61,219 nucleotides of DNA from Paracoccaceae bacterium (GTDB taxonomy: Bacteria > Pseudomonadota > Alphaproteobacteria > Rhodobacterales > Rhodobacteraceae): positions 1 to 61,219 of the forward strand of contig JANSXZ010000024.1 in the NCBI GenBank assembly GCA_024742705.1, read 5' to 3'. The position numbers and the translations under genes were made by a program. The notes below the pieces were generated by a model that was not told where the DNA came from, ran no database searches, and worked only from the letters and a program-made list of their open reading frames with translations. Positions 9,145-18,515 of this stretch are shown here, one piece after another. Each line of letters opens with the position of its first letter. Positions within the stretch are counted from its first letter, which is position 1.

Positions 9145-9166
9145 CTCGCCGCACCACCGCGGCGGG
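9145..9166 (+). terminator. GC hairpin after the ugpB-like gene
   Basis: CTCGCCGC (9145-9152) pairs with GCGGCGGG (9159-9166, one G-U pair) around ACCACC and is followed by GGCTTTTG. It lies between the binding-protein gene and the first permease and may lower expression of the downstream genes or stabilise the upstream mRNA. Confidence 0.5.
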
Positions 9167-9193
9167 GGCTTTTGCGGTGCTGCGGGGGGCGAC

Positions 9194-10075
9194 ATGAGAC
9201 GCGCGTATTTCAAGAATAACTGGATTGCGGCCCTCGTGGTTGCGCCTCAGTTGCTGATCATCTTCATCTTTTTCTACTGGCCCTCCAGCCAGGCGCTGTA
9301 CTGGGCCTTTACGCTGGAACAGCCCTGGGGCGGCGGCAATGAATGGGTGGGGCTCGAGAATTTCATCTTTCTGCTGTCGGACGACCGGTATTGGCATTCG
9401 GTCCGCATCTCGGTGATCTACGCGCTGGCCACCACGGCCCTGGCGATGGGGATGGCGCTGATCCTTGCGCTTTTCGCCGACCGGCAACTGCGCGGCTACA
9501 AAAGCTTTCGCATCGGACTGATCTGGCCCTATGCCGTGGCCGCACCCGCGATCGGCCTGGCCTTCCGGTTCATCTTCAACCCCTCGGCAGGGGTTGCAAG
9601 CTATCTGAACTATGCCTTCCCGGACCTCTGGAACCCGGTGATGAACGGCAGCCACGCGATGACCATGGTGATCATTGCCGGCGCCTGGAAGCAGGTCAGC
9701 TACAGCTTCATCTTCTTTCTTGCCGGCCTTCAGGCGATTCCGCGCAGCCTGACCGAAGCCGCCGCGATGGATGGCGCACGCCCCTTGCGGCGGATGCTGG
9801 ATGTCCAGTTGCCGCTTCTCACGCCGACGTTCTTCTTCCTGCTGGTGATCAACATCACCGACAGTTTCACCGACAGCTTCGGCATCGTCGACACAATGAC
9901 CAGCGGCGGCCCGGCGCGGGCCACCAACTTGATGGTCTACAAGATCTACGAGGACGGGTTCCGCGGGCTGGATTACTCCGGCGCTGCCGCACAGTCGATC
10001 ATCCTCATGGTCCTCGTCATCGCCCTGACCTTCATACAGTTCCGCTATATCGAGCGGCGCGTGCATTACACCTGA
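9194..10075 (+). CDS. ABC transporter permease, UgpA type
   Basis: A 293-residue inner-membrane permease with about six hydrophobic segments. The first, VVAPQLLIIFIFFYWPSSQ, is typical of UgpA/MalF-like proteins. The EAA loop AAAMDGARPLRRMLDVQLPLL, near residue 195, contacts the ATPase. It is followed after 10 bases by the second permease, so both halves of the pore are made together. Length is normal for UgpA. The substrate cannot be deduced from the permease itself. Confidence 0.88.
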   Translation: MRRAYFKNNWIAALVVAPQLLIIFIFFYWPSSQALYWAFTLEQPWGGGNEWVGLENFIFLLSDDRYWHSVRISVIYALATTALAMGMALILALFADRQLRGYKSFRIGLIWPYAVAAPAIGLAFRFIFNPSAGVASYLNYAFPDLWNPVMNGSHAMTMVIIAGAWKQVSYSFIFFLAGLQAIPRSLTEAAAMDGARPLRRMLDVQLPLLTPTFFFLLVINITDSFTDSFGIVDTMTSGGPARATNLMVYKIYEDGFRGLDYSGAAAQSIILMVLVIALTFIQFRYIERRVHYT

Positions 10076-10085
10076 GGCAAGCCCA

Positions 10086-11012
10086 ATGATCGAACGCACA
10101 CCCTGGCTCAATTTCGCCACCCACGCGATCCTGTTCACCGGGCTGTTCATCCTGGTCGTGCCGATCTACCTGGTGATTGTCGCGGCCAGCCAGACCCTGC
10201 CAGATGTCATGGCGATCCCAGCCAAGCTGCTGCCCGGCGACCAGCTTGTGGTGAATATCCGCGCCGCCTGGGAAGAGGCCGAGTTCGGCACCAAGTTCAC
10301 AAATACCCTGATCCTTGCGACCGGGGTTGTCGTCGGCAAGATTGCAATCGCGGCGTTGACGGCCTTTGGCATCGTGTTCTTCAACCACCGCCTGCGGATG
10401 CCGATCTTCTGGATGGTCTTCATTACGCTGATGCTGCCGCTGGAGGTGCGCATCGTTCCAACCTATGCGGTGGCGGCCAACGTGCTTTCGCCGTTCCAGA
10501 CGATCCTCGACGCTGCGGGCATCACCTGGCTGATCGACGCGCTGACAGGGATCGAAGTGGCGCTGGAATGGAACCTTCTCAATTCCTACACCGGGCTGAT
10601 CATGCCGCTGGTGGCCACGGCCACGGGCACGTTCCTGTATCGCCAGTTCTTCCTGACGATCCCGGATGAACTGGTGGAAGCCGCCAAGATGGACGGTGCC
10701 GGGCCGCTGCGGTTCCTTTGGGACATCCTGATTCCCCTCAGCCGCACTAACATGGCCGCCCTGGCGACGATCATGTTCGTCGTGGGCTGGAACCAATACC
10801 TGTGGCCGCTGCTGATCATCACCGATCCCAACTACGGCGTCGCCGCCGTCGAGCTGAGCCGCCTTGTGCCCAACATGAACACCACGGGCGGCGACATCCC
10901 GAACTGGCACTGGGCCATGGCAGGCACGCTGATCGTGATGCTGCCGCCCGTGGCCGTTGTCATCTTCATGCAGCGCTGGTTCGTGCGCGGCCTGATCAAC
11001 ACAGACAAGTAG
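10086..11012 (+). CDS. ABC transporter permease, UgpE type
   Basis: A 308-residue partner permease with an N-terminal membrane segment ([19 protein letters not shown]) and further segments typical of the MalG/UgpE group. The EAA loop is [21 protein letters not shown], and the C-terminus [15 protein letters not shown] closely follows the UgpE pattern (QRYFVRGL-like). It is intact, with normal length. It forms the importer with the genes on either side. Confidence 0.88.
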   Translation: MIERTPWLNFATHAILFTGLFILVVPIYLVIVAASQTLPDVMAIPAKLLPGDQLVVNIRAAWEEAEFGTKFTNTLILATGVVVGKIAIAALTAFGIVFFNHRLRMPIFWMVFITLMLPLEVRIVPTYAVAANVLSPFQTILDAAGITWLIDALTGIEVALEWNLLNSYTGLIMPLVATATGTFLYRQFFLTIPDELVEAAKMDGAGPLRFLWDILIPLSRTNMAALATIMFVVGWNQYLWPLLIITDPNYGVAAVELSRLVPNMNTTGGDIPNWHWAMAGTLIVMLPPVAVVIFMQRWFVRGLINTDK

Positions 11013-11056
11013 CCGCGCGCAAGCAGCACGGCGGCAGCGCAAGAGGAAAAAGCCAA

Positions 11057-12163
11057 ATGGCCGACATATCCATCCGTGAAGTCCGGAAATCCTATGGCAA
11101 TGACGAGGTTGTTCACGGCGTGAACCTCGAGATCGAAAGCGGCGAGTTCGTGGTGATCCTGGGGCCTTCGGGCTGTGGCAAATCCACGCTGTTGCGGATG
11201 ATTGCCGGCCTCGAAGACATTAGCAGCGGTGAAATCGCCATCGCCGACAAGGTCGTCAACGCCCTCGAACCGCGCGAGCGGGGTTGCGCCATGGTGTTTC
11301 AGAACTATGCGCTTTATCCGCACATGTCCGTGGCCGACAACATCGGCTATGCGTTGAAGGTGGCTGGCATGCCCAAGGCCGAGCGCGCCGAAAAGGTCCG
11401 GCAGGTGGCAAGCTCGGTAGGGCTGGAAGAGTTTCTCGACCGGCGCCCCGGCGCCCTTTCGGGCGGACAGCGCCAGCGGGTCGCCATGGCGCGCGCAATC
11501 ATCCGCGAGCCCCAGGTGTTCCTGTTCGACGAGCCGCTGTCGAACCTCGACGCCAAGCTGCGGGTGCAGATGCGTCACGAGATCCGCCGCATCCACAACC
11601 GGGTCAGGGCCACTTCGGTCTTCGTCACGCACGATCAGCACGAAGGCATGACGCTGGCCGACCGCATGGTGATCATGAACAAGGGCACCATCGATCAGGT
11701 CGGCACGCCCGAACAGGTCTACAATGCCCCGGCAACCGCCTATGTGGCCGGGTTCATCGGGTCGCCCGCGATGAACTTCCTGGGCGGCCAGCTTTCCGCG
11801 CGGCATGGTGCCGTGATGCTGGAAAACGGCGCGATGCTGCCTGTCGACGCCAGGCTGGCACAGGCCATGGACGGCCAACTGGTGCAGATCGGCGTGCGGC
11901 CCGAAGCGCTGACCCTGTGCCAGCCCGGCACCGGATCGCTGACCGCGACCTTCGAGTTCTACGAAGAGCTTGGCTCGGAGGGGTTGCACCACCTCAAGAT
12001 CGAAGACGTGCCGTTCTCGGTTCTGTCGGAAACCAAGATGCGGCTTGAGGAGGGCACTGAAATCGGTGTCATCATCCCGCAGGAGGCGCTGCACATCTTT
12101 GGTGCCGAGACGGGCCGGCGCATCGACACCGCCGGGACCGCCAGGATCGGAGTGATGGCATGA
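11057..12163 (+). CDS. ABC transporter ATPase, UgpC/MalK type
   Basis: A 368-residue ATPase: Walker [10 protein letters not shown] at 36-44, signature [15 protein letters not shown], Walker [17 protein letters not shown], then a C-terminal TOBE-like regulatory region (about 240-368) as in UgpC. The switch segment reads [14 protein letters not shown] where HDQVEAMTLADR is usual; the key histidine and glutamine are kept. The start at 11057 has AGAGGA upstream; longer upstream frames overlap the permease gene. The TGA at 12161-12163 overlaps the ATG of the next gene, so the next enzyme is translationally coupled to the importer. Confidence 0.9.
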   Translation: MADISIREVRKSYGNDEVVHGVNLEIESGEFVVILGPSGCGKSTLLRMIAGLEDISSGEIAIADKVVNALEPRERGCAMVFQNYALYPHMSVADNIGYALKVAGMPKAERAEKVRQVASSVGLEEFLDRRPGALSGGQRQRVAMARAIIREPQVFLFDEPLSNLDAKLRVQMRHEIRRIHNRVRATSVFVTHDQHEGMTLADRMVIMNKGTIDQVGTPEQVYNAPATAYVAGFIGSPAMNFLGGQLSARHGAVMLENGAMLPVDARLAQAMDGQLVQIGVRPEALTLCQPGTGSLTATFEFYEELGSEGLHHLKIEDVPFSVLSETKMRLEEGTEIGVIIPQEALHIFGAETGRRIDTAGTARIGVMA

Positions 12164-13020
12164 TGCGGCTGGCCAGCTACAACATCCAGTTTGGCAGGGG
12201 CAAGGATGGCCGGTTTGACCTGGACCGGATCGTCGCCGAACTGGGAGACGCGGATCTGATCGCCCTGCAAGAGGTTGAAACCCATGTGGCTCGCTCGGGC
12301 ATGGTGCATCAGCCCGAAGAGATTGCCGCGCGTCTGCCGGGCCTGCACTGGGTCTACGGGCCGGGCATCGATCTCGACGCTTCGACTCCCGGGAAGCCGG
12401 GGCGCCGCCGCCAGTTCGGCAACATGGTCTTGTCGCGCTGGCCGATCCTGTCGTCGATCAACCACACGTTGCCCAAGATTGCCCTGCACGGAATCTTTCA
12501 TCTGCAACGCACGCTGGTGGAATGCGTGATCGACACGCCGGGCCGGGCCTTGCGGTTCTGTTCGGTGCATCTCGACCATGTCTCGACCGATACGCGCATG
12601 GCGCAGGTGGGTTACATGACCAAGGTGATGCTGCGCGGCCACGAACGCGGCGCATCCGCCGGCGGGCCGGTTGCCGACGATACATGGTTCGACGCGCCGA
12701 TGCCGCCGCAGCCGATGACGGCCATCGTCATGGGCGATATGAACTTCACTCCGGACAGTGCCGAATACACGGCGGTTCTGGGCGATGTGTCGGAATGGCA
12801 CGGGCGCACCACCCGCGCCCATGGGCTGGCGGATGCCTGGACGCTGGCGGGGCATGACGAGGACGCGGGCGACACGATACCCCGGGAAGGCCGCGCGGCC
12901 CGGCGCATCGATCATTGCTTTGTCACCACCGATCTGGCGGATCGGGTCGAGAGCATGACCATCGGCGACGATGCGGTGGGTTCCGACCACCAGCCGATCT
13001 TCGTGACCTTGAAGGCCTAG
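12160..13020 (+). CDS. Endonuclease/exonuclease/phosphatase-family hydrolase
   Basis: A 286-residue enzyme of the EEP (DNase I-like) fold with the catalytic set in order: N8 (ASYNIQ), E38 (LQEVE), [14 protein letters not shown] and a C-terminal GSDHQPIF histidine motif. Members hydrolyse phosphodiesters or phosphomonoesters of nucleic acids, inositol phosphates and lipid head groups. No signal peptide is seen, so it is probably cytoplasmic. Its ATGA overlap with the ATPase gene makes a role on the imported compound more likely than DNA repair. The substrate is unknown. Confidence 0.85.
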   Translation: MMRLASYNIQFGRGKDGRFDLDRIVAELGDADLIALQEVETHVARSGMVHQPEEIAARLPGLHWVYGPGIDLDASTPGKPGRRRQFGNMVLSRWPILSSINHTLPKIALHGIFHLQRTLVECVIDTPGRALRFCSVHLDHVSTDTRMAQVGYMTKVMLRGHERGASAGGPVADDTWFDAPMPPQPMTAIVMGDMNFTPDSAEYTAVLGDVSEWHGRTTRAHGLADAWTLAGHDEDAGDTIPREGRAARRIDHCFVTTDLADRVESMTIGDDAVGSDHQPIFVTLKA

Positions 13021-13026
13021 GGCCGC

Positions 13027-14271
13027 GTGCGTGCGCATCCGCTTGAGATGATACGGGCGCGAACCGCCGATTTTCGCGCGGTTTTCTCCATTCCCGCCTT
13101 TTGCACCTATCAGCTGGGCAACGTGGTGATGACCACGGGCTTCTGGATGCAGCGCATCGGGGTGGGGTGGGTGACATGGCAGATGACACAGTCGGAAGCC
13201 TGGCTGGGCATTGTCGCCTCGGCCGAGCTTTTCCCCTCGATCCTGACGGCGATGTGGGGTGGTGCCTTGGCCGATCGTCACCCGGCGCCGAGGATCATGT
13301 ACTGGGGGCAGATCGCCTCGGCCGCGGTGTCGGTTGGATTGGCGCTGCTGTATTTCGCCGGGGCGCTGACCCCTCTGGCCATCGTTGCGCTGATGGCGGC
13401 GCTGGGCGCGGTGTCCGGGCTGCTGCTGCCTGCGCGGCTGGCCATGGCGCGCTATCTGGCACCGCCGGAGTTGCTGCCTTCGGCGCTTGCGGTCAATTCC
13501 ACCGGTTTCAACCTGTCGCGCTTTGTCGGCCCGGCCCTTGCGGCGGGGTTGCTTGTGCTTGGGTCAGCGGGGCTGGTGTTTGCCGTGTCGGCCTTGGGAT
13601 TCCTGGCCCTGGCCGTGGCGCTGCACCGGATCCGCAACATCCCGCCGCAACAGACCCCGCAACCCGCATCGACCGACGGCGCGCTGACGATCCTGCGCGA
13701 TCTTCGCGAAACCCCCCTGATCCTTGGTATCCTGATCTTGCAGTTCGCGCAGGGGATCCTGATCCGCCCGGCCAGCGAATTGTTTCCCGCCTATGCCGAG
13801 ATCGCCTTCGACAAGGGCGCCGCAGGCCTTGGCCTTCTGAATGGCGCGCTGGGCGTGGGGGCTGTTCTGGGTGCGTTGGCGTTCACCAAGACGCGCGGCA
13901 CACGCGATGCCCTGCGCCAGATCGTGATCACCGGAGCGGTCTTTGCGCTGACCTTGCTGGTGTTTTCCGTGACCGGCCTGTTCTGGCTGGCGCTGCTGAT
14001 CCTCGTGGTACATGGCGCGGCGATGTCCGCCTCGAACATCGCGGCCCTCGCCTATGTGCAGATCGAGGCGCCGCAGGACCGGCTGGGCCGAATCCTGGCT
14101 CTCTACACGATCATATTCCGCGTCGGGCCGGCCGCCGGGGCGTTTGTCTTCGGGTTGGCCGCCGAAATCAGCAACCTGGCCCTCACCGGTGTGGTGTTTG
14201 GCCTGTGCGGTCTGGCGGCGACACTGGGTATCGGAGCGCGCCTGCTGAACGAAAGGAAATCCCATGCGTGA
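13027..14271 (+). CDS. MFS transporter (EntS-like group)
   Basis: A 414-residue protein with about 12 hydrophobic segments. Features of the major facilitator superfamily are a WVTWQMTQSEAWLGIVASAELFPSI N-terminal half and the loop ADRHPAPRIM matching the MFS GxLADRxxRR-type motif, as in EntS-like exporters. A GTG start at 13027 lies 6 bases after the previous stop; an ATG at 13048 is also possible and would shorten it by 7 residues. Its end overlaps the next gene by 8 bases. It could export a product of the neighbouring hydrolases, but direction and cargo are not visible. Confidence 0.8.
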   Translation: MRAHPLEMIRARTADFRAVFSIPAFCTYQLGNVVMTTGFWMQRIGVGWVTWQMTQSEAWLGIVASAELFPSILTAMWGGALADRHPAPRIMYWGQIASAAVSVGLALLYFAGALTPLAIVALMAALGAVSGLLLPARLAMARYLAPPELLPSALAVNSTGFNLSRFVGPALAAGLLVLGSAGLVFAVSALGFLALAVALHRIRNIPPQQTPQPASTDGALTILRDLRETPLILGILILQFAQGILIRPASELFPAYAEIAFDKGAAGLGLLNGALGVGAVLGALAFTKTRGTRDALRQIVITGAVFALTLLVFSVTGLFWLALLILVVHGAAMSASNIAALAYVQIEAPQDRLGRILALYTIIFRVGPAAGAFVFGLAAEISNLALTGVVFGLCGLAATLGIGARLLNERKSHA

Positions 14272-14980
14272 CACCGACAGGGCCCTGCGCTATCTGACCG
14301 GCACCTTGACCGGAGGCGAAAGGCCGGATGCCGTGGGCCTTAAATTCACGCCCGATGGCAGGGCGCGCACCTGTCCCGGCACGACCACGATTTGCCATGT
14401 CGATCCCGCATCGGATGCTTTCGCCGCTCTTGTCGCCGCACAGGACCGGCTGAAGGCCGGCCCGTTGGCCCCTGCGTTCACCTTCCTGCCCAAGGCCAGC
14501 CTGCACATGACGATCTTTGAAGGCGTCATCGACCATGCCAGAACCAAGGACAACTGGCCCGGCCACCTGGCTCTGGATGCCACGGTTGCGCAGGTGGCCA
14601 GCGACGCGCGGGAACGTTTGCGCGGGCTGGATCTAGGCACGGCCTTCATCCTGCGCCCCGTTGAGGTTTTTGGCGGCTTCTCGGTCCGCATGGCTGGCGC
14701 GACAGAGGCCGAAGAGGCACGCCTGCGCCAAGCGCGCGACAGGCTGCGCGCGGCGCTGAACCTGCACAGGCCCGATCACGATGCCTACATGTTCCACATC
14801 ACCCTGGCCTACCTGCTGAGATGGCTGACCGCGGACGAAGCGCGTCAGGTGATCGAACTTGCAGCCGATGTGACGGCGACGCTGCTGGTCCAAATGCCGC
14901 ACCTGACCCTTGGACCAATCGAATTGTGCCGTTTTGAAACCATGCACCACTTTGAACCGATGCTGCGTCTCGAAAGATGA
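14264..14980 (+). CDS. DUF1868-type protein, 2H phosphoesterase superfamily
   Basis: A 238-residue protein with the two H-x-T motifs that define 2H phosphoesterases, H81-M-T83 (SLHMTIFEGV) and H178-I-T180 (MFHITLAYLL), almost 100 residues apart as expected. It matches the DUF1868 pattern as I recall it. 2H enzymes open 2',3'-cyclic phosphates or ADP-ribose 1'',2''-cyclic phosphate, or hydrolyse related esters. It overlaps the MFS gene by 8 bases and is the last gene of this plus-strand run. It adds a third phosphoesterase fold to the locus. The substrate is not known. Confidence 0.75.
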   Translation: MRDTDRALRYLTGTLTGGERPDAVGLKFTPDGRARTCPGTTTICHVDPASDAFAALVAAQDRLKAGPLAPAFTFLPKASLHMTIFEGVIDHARTKDNWPGHLALDATVAQVASDARERLRGLDLGTAFILRPVEVFGGFSVRMAGATEAEEARLRQARDRLRAALNLHRPDHDAYMFHITLAYLLRWLTADEARQVIELAADVTATLLVQMPHLTLGPIELCRFETMHHFEPMLRLER

Positions 14981-15125
14981 CGCGCCGGTTTTTCGGGATG
15001 CCACCTTTGCCCATGCACCCCGCGACACGCCTTTCAGCCGCACCTTGTGGAGCAGTGCATCGCCCGGCCAGAAATGGCGCCGAACAACAGCCGTGTCCGT
15101 GGCGCTTGCCCCCAGCGCGGCGGTG

Positions 15126-15848
15126 TCACGACCGAATGTAATTCAGCAGCACGTCGTTGAACATCAACGGGTTTTCAAGGTGGACAGCATGTGCGCAGTT
15201 CGGGAACACCGAAAGGCTGGTTTGCGGGATGGTCTGCCACAGCTTCTCGATCTGGGGCCAACGATATGTGCGGTCGCGGTCGCCCCAGATCAACAGCGTA
15301 TCGCAGTTCAATCGCGCAAGCGCATCTTCCCCGGACCAGGCCTCCATTGCGTCCAGACCTGCAAGGACGGCATCCAGACCCGCCTGTTCGGCAATGGTGG
15401 CACAGCCCTCATAGGCGGGTGACGCGGTGCCGTGCAGGAACCAGCTGGCCGCGATACGCCGGGCGGTGGCCTGCGCGCCTTCGGCGCTGGCGCGGGTCTT
15501 GCTCTGGGCGATTGTCTCGAACCTGCCGGGCAGAACGCCGACCGCACCCGTCGCGTAGAGTATCAGCCTCTCGATCCGATCCGGGATACGTGCCGCGATC
15601 TCCTGCACGATCATGCCCCCCATCGAGTGGCCGAGCAGGTTGAACCGGCCGACATCGCGACGCTGCAGTTCGGCGATCACCCATTCCGCGAAACCGCCGA
15701 TCGTGGGGATCGCGGGCAAATGCGCGTTGCGGCCAAAACCGGGAAGATCCAGCGCAATGGTTGCGCAGTGGTCCGCCAGGGCCTTGGTCTGGGCGTCCCA
15801 CTGTGCGCTGCCACCCATGAAGCCATGCACCAGCACCAGCGGTGTCAC
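15126..15848 (-). CDS. Alpha/beta-hydrolase
   Basis: A 240-residue serine hydrolase with nucleophile elbow GHSMGG (S75), an oxyanion loop HGFMGG near the N-terminus, a WGDRDRTY acid and a CAHAVHLE histidine. The start is a GTG at 15848 that overlaps the TGA of the upstream permease gene (GTGA), so it is co-translated as the last gene of the proX-proV-proW set. It may hydrolyse an ester or amide bond in the imported compound. The 145 bases beyond its stop, up to the plus-strand 2H gene, show no gene I can support. Confidence 0.83.
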   Translation of the reverse strand: MTPLVLVHGFMGGSAQWDAQTKALADHCATIALDLPGFGRNAHLPAIPTIGGFAEWVIAELQRRDVGRFNLLGHSMGGMIVQEIAARIPDRIERLILYATGAVGVLPGRFETIAQSKTRASAEGAQATARRIAASWFLHGTASPAYEGCATIAEQAGLDAVLAGLDAMEAWSGEDALARLNCDTLLIWGDRDRTYRWPQIEKLWQTIPQTSLSVFPNCAHAVHLENPLMFNDVLLNYIRS

Positions 15849-17386
15849 TTGCGCTGGCCCTGAACGATACGGTCAAGGATCATGGCACAGAACAGGATCG
15901 CAAAGCCGGCCAGAATACCCTGCCCCACGTTTGCGTATTGCAGCGCTTCCAACACGTCCTCGCCCAAACCCTTGGCCCCGATCAGCGACGCAACCACCAC
16001 CATCGCAAGCGACAGCATGATCGTCTGGTTGATCCCGGCCCGGATTGACGGGCTGGCAAGCGGCAGATCGACCCGTGTCAGCAGATACCATTTGTTGGCC
16101 CCGAACGAGATCGCCGCCTCGCGCACGCTTTCGGGCACACCGCGCAGACCCAGAACAGTCAGGCGCACCACGGGCGTTCCGCCGAAGATCATCGTGGTGA
16201 CCACGGCGGCGGGTTTGCCGGTGCCGAAGAAGGCAATCACCGGGATCATGAAAACAAAGGCGGGCATTGTCTGCATGAAATCCATGATCGGTTGTATGGC
16301 CGCGTAAAAGCGCGGACGCCGCGCCGCGAACATACCCAGTGGAATACCGATCAGGATCGAAAGGCAGGCCGCGGTTCCCAGCAACGCAAGGGTTGTCATC
16401 GCCTTTTCCCAGAAGCCCAGAAACCCCATGTACGACAGGAACGCCCCGGAATAGATCGCCATCCGCACACCGGCCGTCAGCCAGGTCAGCAGGATGATCA
16501 GCGCCGCGATCACGATCCAGGGGGTGCTGACGAAAACGATCTCGAGCGCGTCCAGCACCAACCGGATCACAAAGGTGATCCCGTCAAACAGCGCATCCCC
16601 GTTCAGCACCGCCCAGTTGAAGAATTCTTCGACCCAGTCGATGCTGGTCAGCCGAATGTCGGGATGGGTGGGAAAGCTGCTCAGCAGGTCAAACCGCCCC
16701 GGCAGGCTGTAGTGCAGCATCGCCGCCATAACGATCAGGATCATGAAAACGGCGCTGAAGACGATGTGCGAAACCGGCATCCCGGACCGGATCGACCTGT
16801 CGGACACCCAATCTGAAAAACGTGCTTCCAGCGCCCAGTTGGCGACGGTGGCCTGTGCCGCCTTGGCCAGCAACAGCATGATTGCGCCGATCAGGGCAAT
16901 CTGCGGGCCCTGCGCGGCCAGCGCCGCGGCCTCTTCCCGGATGCCGCCGATGTTCTGTTCCAGCCCTTCCACCGCCCGGCGGAAGGCATCCACCCGGTCC
17001 GAGCCGTCTTCGATGGCCGCGGCCAACTGCCTGCGGCGCAGTTCCAGCGTGCCTTCGATCGACGCGATCCGTGCCATGGCATCGGCGCCTAGATCGCCGA
17101 ACAGGCCGCGCGCGATCTGCACCAGCGCAAGCGCCTCGAGGATCAGGAACGGCAGCGCCCATGACCAAAGCCCGCGTGCCCCGAACCAGATCGGGCCAAA
17201 CAGGCCCGCCATCGGGTTGAACGTGGGGGTAAACCGCGCAGATGCGCCGATCTTGTTGAAATTGCTGACATAATAGTCGGGATTGGTGCGCACGAACCGA
17301 TGTATGTTGGCGCGCCTTTCTTCGGCATAGGCCAGGGCTGCTTCGCTGTTGGGATCGTCGAGCGGATTCACTGTAGCGTCCATCAT
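15845..17386 (-). CDS. Glycine-betaine-type ABC permease (ProW) with an extra N-terminal domain
   Basis: A 513-residue membrane protein. Residues about 270-510 are a ProW/OpuAB permease, with SGAFLSYMGFLGFWEKAMTT-like segments, FMQTMPAFVFMIP and an EAA loop REAAISFGANKWYLLTRVDLPLA. The first 230 residues are unusual for ProW: NPDYYVSNFNKIG, then FNPMAGLFGPIWFGARGLW resembling DUF2628, two membrane segments and a helical, charged stretch (about 100-150). The start (17386) overlaps the proV stop as ATGA. Substrates of this family are quaternary amines or zwitterions; the gene neighbours hint at a sulfur- or nitrogen-containing one. Confidence 0.85.
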   Translation of the reverse strand: MMDATVNPLDDPNSEAALAYAEERRANIHRFVRTNPDYYVSNFNKIGASARFTPTFNPMAGLFGPIWFGARGLWSWALPFLILEALALVQIARGLFGDLGADAMARIASIEGTLELRRRQLAAAIEDGSDRVDAFRRAVEGLEQNIGGIREEAAALAAQGPQIALIGAIMLLLAKAAQATVANWALEARFSDWVSDRSIRSGMPVSHIVFSAVFMILIVMAAMLHYSLPGRFDLLSSFPTHPDIRLTSIDWVEEFFNWAVLNGDALFDGITFVIRLVLDALEIVFVSTPWIVIAALIILLTWLTAGVRMAIYSGAFLSYMGFLGFWEKAMTTLALLGTAACLSILIGIPLGMFAARRPRFYAAIQPIMDFMQTMPAFVFMIPVIAFFGTGKPAAVVTTMIFGGTPVVRLTVLGLRGVPESVREAAISFGANKWYLLTRVDLPLASPSIRAGINQTIMLSLAMVVVASLIGAKGLGEDVLEALQYANVGQGILAGFAILFCAMILDRIVQGQRK

Positions 17387-18444
17387 GACACCTCTGTTCC
17401 TTCAATGACCGTGCGCAACAGGTCTGCGCGGGTGATGACGCCCATGTCGCTGCCATCGGTCTGGACGAGAATCGGGTTCTCGTCGTCGATCGCGAGGTTG
17501 ATCAGCTTGCTCAGAGTTTCATCCCCGTCGACGCGCGCCACATCCGCCGGAAGCGGCCCCTTGCTGGCGATATAGGCGTCGAGCGGTTGCATGACCGCAT
17601 GGGCGTGAACCACTTTCAAACGCGAGATACCGGCGACAAAATCGGCGACATAATCGTCCGCCGGGTTCATCACGATGTCTTCGGCGGTCCCGATCTGCAC
17701 CACCTTGCCGTCGCGCATGATGGCGATGCGGTCGCCGATACGCACCGCCTCGTCCAGATCATGCGTGATGAAAATGGTTGTCTTCTTCAGGATCTTGGAA
17801 AGCCGGATGAATTCGTCCTGCAGCTGGCGGCGGATCAAGGGGTCCAGCGCGGAAAACGGCTCGTCCATCAGCAGGACATCGGGGTTGGCGGCCAGGGCGC
17901 GGGCCAGGCCGACGCGTTGCTGCATCCCCCCCGACAATTCATGGGCGAACTTCGCGCCCCATGCCCCCAGTTCGACAATATCGAGGATCGCCGCGGCCTG
18001 CCGCATCCGCTCGTTCTTGGCGACCTGCCGGATTTCCAGGGGCATCGCCACGTTGTCCAGAACCGACCGGTGCGGCATCAATGCAAAGTTCTGGAACACC
18101 ATCCCGATCTTGCGGTTTCGAAAGCTTTGCAATTCCTTCGGACCCAGGGCCATCACGTCGGTGCCCTCGATCTCGATCTTGCCGGCGGTGGGTTCCAGCA
18201 GACGGTTGAAATGGCGCACCAGCGTCGATTTCCCGCTCCCCGACAGGCCCATGACGCAGAAGATCTCGCCTCGGTTGACCGACAGGCTGACATCGGCAAC
18301 GCCCACCACGGCGTTGAACTCGGCCAGCACTTCGGCCTTGGTGAGCCCGCGTTCCTGTATGGCCTTCAGGGCCATTTCCGGTCTGCCGCCAAAGATCTTC
18401 CACACGTTCGAGATCTCTATGACGCGGTCATCGCTGTTCGTCAT
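17383..18444 (-). CDS. Glycine-betaine-type ABC ATPase (ProV)
   Basis: A 353-residue ATPase with the ProV-specific N-terminal insert before the Walker A (MALKAIQERGLTKAEVL), Walker A GLSGSGKST at 66-74, signature ELSGGMQQRVGLARAL, Walker B LLMDEPFSALDPLIRRQ and a C-terminal CBS-like region (about 270-350) that in ProV relatives senses osmotic or ligand state. The start at 18444 (MTNSDDRVIE) is preferred over 18474, which would run into the upstream hairpin. It overlaps the permease gene by 4 bases. Confidence 0.88.
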   Translation of the reverse strand: MTNSDDRVIEISNVWKIFGGRPEMALKAIQERGLTKAEVLAEFNAVVGVADVSLSVNRGEIFCVMGLSGSGKSTLVRHFNRLLEPTAGKIEIEGTDVMALGPKELQSFRNRKIGMVFQNFALMPHRSVLDNVAMPLEIRQVAKNERMRQAAAILDIVELGAWGAKFAHELSGGMQQRVGLARALAANPDVLLMDEPFSALDPLIRRQLQDEFIRLSKILKKTTIFITHDLDEAVRIGDRIAIMRDGKVVQIGTAEDIVMNPADDYVADFVAGISRLKVVHAHAVMQPLDAYIASKGPLPADVARVDGDETLSKLINLAIDDENPILVQTDGSDMGVITRADLLRTVIEGTEVS

Positions 18445-18466
18445 CGCCTTGCCCACCGCATAAGGT

Positions 18467-18492
18467 GCCGGCACGGATCATCCCGTGCCGGC
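18467..18492 (-). terminator. GC hairpin between proX-like and proV-like genes
   Basis: GCCGGCACGG (18467-18476) pairs perfectly with CCGTGCCGGC (18483-18492) around a 6-base loop, directly after the proX-like stop. There is no U-tract. It probably protects the proX mRNA or attenuates read-through to proV and proW. Confidence 0.6.
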
Positions 18493-18515
18493 CATGCCAT
18501 AGTTGATGTCTGACC

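Noticed and set aside
14981..15125. Possible coding remnant between the 2H gene and the alpha/beta hydrolase
   Set aside because: Minus-strand reading gives a short stretch (RRHFWPGDALLHKVRLKGV) with no start, no ribosome-binding site and no family that I can recognise.
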